A stretch of 64,000 nt of DNA from the NCBI RefSeq assembly GCF_004364345.1, contig NZ_SOCA01000006.1, positions 1 to 64,000 of the forward strand. Reading direction: 5' to 3'. Both the position numbers and the translations under genes were made by a program. The notes beneath the pieces are model-generated. The model ran no database searches. It was not told the origin of the DNA and saw nothing but the letters and a program-made list of their open reading frames with translations. Source of the stretch: Prosthecobacter fusiformis. Lineage in GTDB: Bacteria; Verrucomicrobiota; Verrucomicrobiia; Verrucomicrobiales; Verrucomicrobiaceae. This document shows positions 62,521 to 64,000 of this stretch, in pieces (positions within the stretch are counted from its first letter, which is position 1; each line of letters opens with the position of its first letter).

Positions 62521-63108
62521 ATGGAGAAAAAATTTAACGAGACGGAATTACGAGAAGAACTCAATGCCTTCCAACTTGATCAATTGGTAGTTTTTGGGTT
62601 GTCGTGCGCGGAACGCATGATTCCAAACTATAAGAGATTTACCCGCGAATGTAGATGGGGTGATCCGGACATTTTAAGGAACGGTTTGGATCTAACGTGG
62701 AATTGGTTAACTACAGGAACTATATCGGAAAAGGAGGTTAAAAAAATGCTAGCTACTTGTGAAGCACAAACCCCCGACACAGATGATTTTGATACGATAC
62801 TAGTTTCATCAGCATTAGATGCAGCTAATTCAGTAAGTGCGGTATTAGAGTTGATCTTATCCAATAGATGTGATTCTGCAATTGAGATTGCAATTTATGG
62901 ACGTGACACTGTCGATATGTATATTCAAGAGTCTGAGGGCATGGACCCACAAGATGCGCAACTGGAGAATAAAATCTGGCTACATCCATTGATGCAGCGT
63001 GAACTAAAAAGTCAACGTTCAGCTATTAGTCTTATAAAACAAGGGATTGCCATCAAAGATGCTGAATCTATTTGGAAACGTCATGATGTGGGTAGCCTAG
63101 GCTTTTAA
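62521..63108 (+). CDS. DUF416 family protein (YjaG-like)
   Basis: 195 residues. FGLSCAERMIPNYKRFTRECRWGD near the N-terminus, TPDTDDFDTILVSSALDAANSV in the middle and the C-terminal layout match DUF416 (E. coli YjaG). The function is unknown. Its base composition is clearly more AT-rich than the neighbouring genes (many ATA, TTA and AGA codons), which suggests recent transfer. Confidence 0.85.
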   Translation: MEKKFNETELREELNAFQLDQLVVFGLSCAERMIPNYKRFTRECRWGDPDILRNGLDLTWNWLTTGTISEKEVKKMLATCEAQTPDTDDFDTILVSSALDAANSVSAVLELILSNRCDSAIEIAIYGRDTVDMYIQESEGMDPQDAQLENKIWLHPLMQRELKSQRSAISLIKQGIAIKDAESIWKRHDVGSLGF

Positions 63109-63354
63109 CTAGAAAACAGTTTTCCTGCCAGGCGAGAACGGTACTCAGTTATAGTACAGGATCGTTGATTTTGCACTTTTTGAGGGGGAGTAATTAAAAG
63201 TTGGATTGGGTGGCAGGTACAACTTAGGACGGTTTCCGGCTTCAACAGCACGGCTTTCAAGACCTGCTTGCCCCACGTGTTGCAAATGATGAAAAGAGCC
63301 GATTATAAACCATGCGCAGACGGCGACTGAAATCAGGCAAAGAAATTATGTCCT

Positions 63355-63933
63355 ATGATGACCCAATTTATATCTTTTGAGGTTTTTGAGTCCGAGAGAC
63401 TCATTATTCGGGTGCCACGCCCAGGAGATGGACTCATTTTTAATGAAGCTGTGGTTGAGTCGCTGCAGACTCTGAGGCCATGGCTTGCTTGGGCTGCCGT
63501 TCCACCGACTCTGGAGGAGTCCGAGTTTTCGTGTCGGCAGGCATATGCCAAGTTTTTACTCGGTGAAGATTTGAGGGTGTTCTTTATTTCTAAAGACGAC
63601 GGTGTTCTTGTTGGCGGAAGCGGATTGCACAATCCGAATTGGGATTTGAAACAGTTTGAAGTTGGCTACTGGGGGCGTTCGCGATATTCCAAAAAAGGTT
63701 TAATCACTGAGGGAGTGAAGGCTCTGGTTGATCATGCGTTTGAGAAACTGGATGCCAGCAGAGTTTATCTGACAACAGACGATGCCAATACAGAAAGCTG
63801 GCGGCTGGCAGCGCGGGCTGGATTTGAACTTGAGGGTACAATGAGGAAAGATCGGCTCAACCTCGCGGGCTCCCTCCGTGACACACGTCTTTATGCGCGA
63901 GTTAACTCTACCCACACGGTTTTAAAAACCTAA
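63355..63933 (+). CDS. GNAT-family N-acetyltransferase (RimJ/RimL-like)
   Basis: 192 residues from ATG 63355 (second ATG at 63358). The acetyl-CoA fold is recognised from ESERLIIRVPRPGDGLIFNEAV at the start, GGSGLHNPNWDLKQFEVGYWG, and TTDDANTESWRLAARAGFELEGTMRKD in the last third, typical of RimJ/RimL-like enzymes. The substrate is unknown, and RimJ/RimL relatives acetylate ribosomal protein N-termini. It is preceded by 245 bases with no gene and belongs to the lower-GC end of the window. Confidence 0.9.
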   Translation: MMTQFISFEVFESERLIIRVPRPGDGLIFNEAVVESLQTLRPWLAWAAVPPTLEESEFSCRQAYAKFLLGEDLRVFFISKDDGVLVGGSGLHNPNWDLKQFEVGYWGRSRYSKKGLITEGVKALVDHAFEKLDASRVYLTTDDANTESWRLAARAGFELEGTMRKDRLNLAGSLRDTRLYARVNSTHTVLKT

Positions 63934-64000
63934 TCCAAAGATGTCAACGAGGCCTGAACAAAGGATGCTAGGCAAATACCACTCTACTAAATGAAGCCTT

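Noticed and set aside
63109..63354. Possible integron attC site (GTTGGAT near 63200) between low-GC genes
   Set aside because: No matching RYYYAAC partner or extended stem was found, and no integrase gene is visible.

Overview
The window is a GC-rich bacterial chromosome segment (roughly 57-60% GC by eye). It most likely comes from the Verrucomicrobia, in the Prosthecobacter/Verrucomicrobiaceae range. The reasons are a fused LpxC-FabZ protein followed by LpxA (Gram-negative lipid A synthesis), an alternative complex III (ActABCD) respiratory operon, an Rrf2-YezD pair, an ECF sigma factor fused to a large membrane-anchored repeat domain, many secreted FG-GAP/LamG/sialidase-like proteins, and Shine-Dalgarno signals that are often weak or absent. 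This placement is inferred from gene content; no 16S or tRNA gene is present.

Layout. 1-1.9 kb: the tail of a transposase, a glycine-rich RRM protein with its terminator, and an RluA-type pseudouridine synthase. 1.9-10.7 kb: a dipeptide/oligopeptide (Opp/Yej-type) ABC importer, with one divergent solute-binding protein and a five-gene overlapping operon. 10.7-16.1 kb: penicillin-binding protein 1C, a tiny membrane protein, a secreted phosphodiesterase and ilvC, with repeat hairpins. 16.3-18.8 kb: a probable sulfur-responsive cluster (Rrf2 regulator, YezD, M14 peptidase, TauE permease). 18.8-26.9 kb: CNNM/CBS protein, NAGPA-like glycosidase, RdgB, LpxC-FabZ, LpxA, a NarL-type regulator, an orphan MacB-type permease and a two-motif aspartic protease lipoprotein. 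27.0-33.4 kb: actABCD behind a perfect 22-bp palindrome. 33.4-37.4 kb: a Ski2-type helicase and two convergent toxin-antitoxin modules. 37.5-47.6 kb: secreted proteins, a PGM1-like ATP-grasp ligase with an M20 peptidase, and two paralogous MFS transporters. 47.7-53.6 kb: FmdB-like protein, Ohr, SDR plus TetR divergon, DUF4886-LamG esterase, EamA transporter and an AbrB/VapC module. 53.6-57.9 kb: an NDH-2 fused to cNMP and CBS domains, and a BlaI/BlaR1 pair with a coupled small gene. 58-64 kb: the sigma-factor fusion, purM, and lower-GC accessory genes (DUF416, GNAT).

The points most worth attention are the Rex/CRP-like palindrome controlling actABCD, the NDH-2-cNMP-CBS fusion, the sigma-factor fusion, the ATP-grasp/M20/MFS set as a candidate peptide-metabolite cluster, and a 12-bp direct repeat bracketing a pair of REP-like hairpins at the yezD/M14 junction. 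Perfect palindromes that overlap or abut the start codons of three autoregulators (vapB, abrB-type and blaI) also stand out. No CRISPR array, rRNA, tRNA or prophage was seen.
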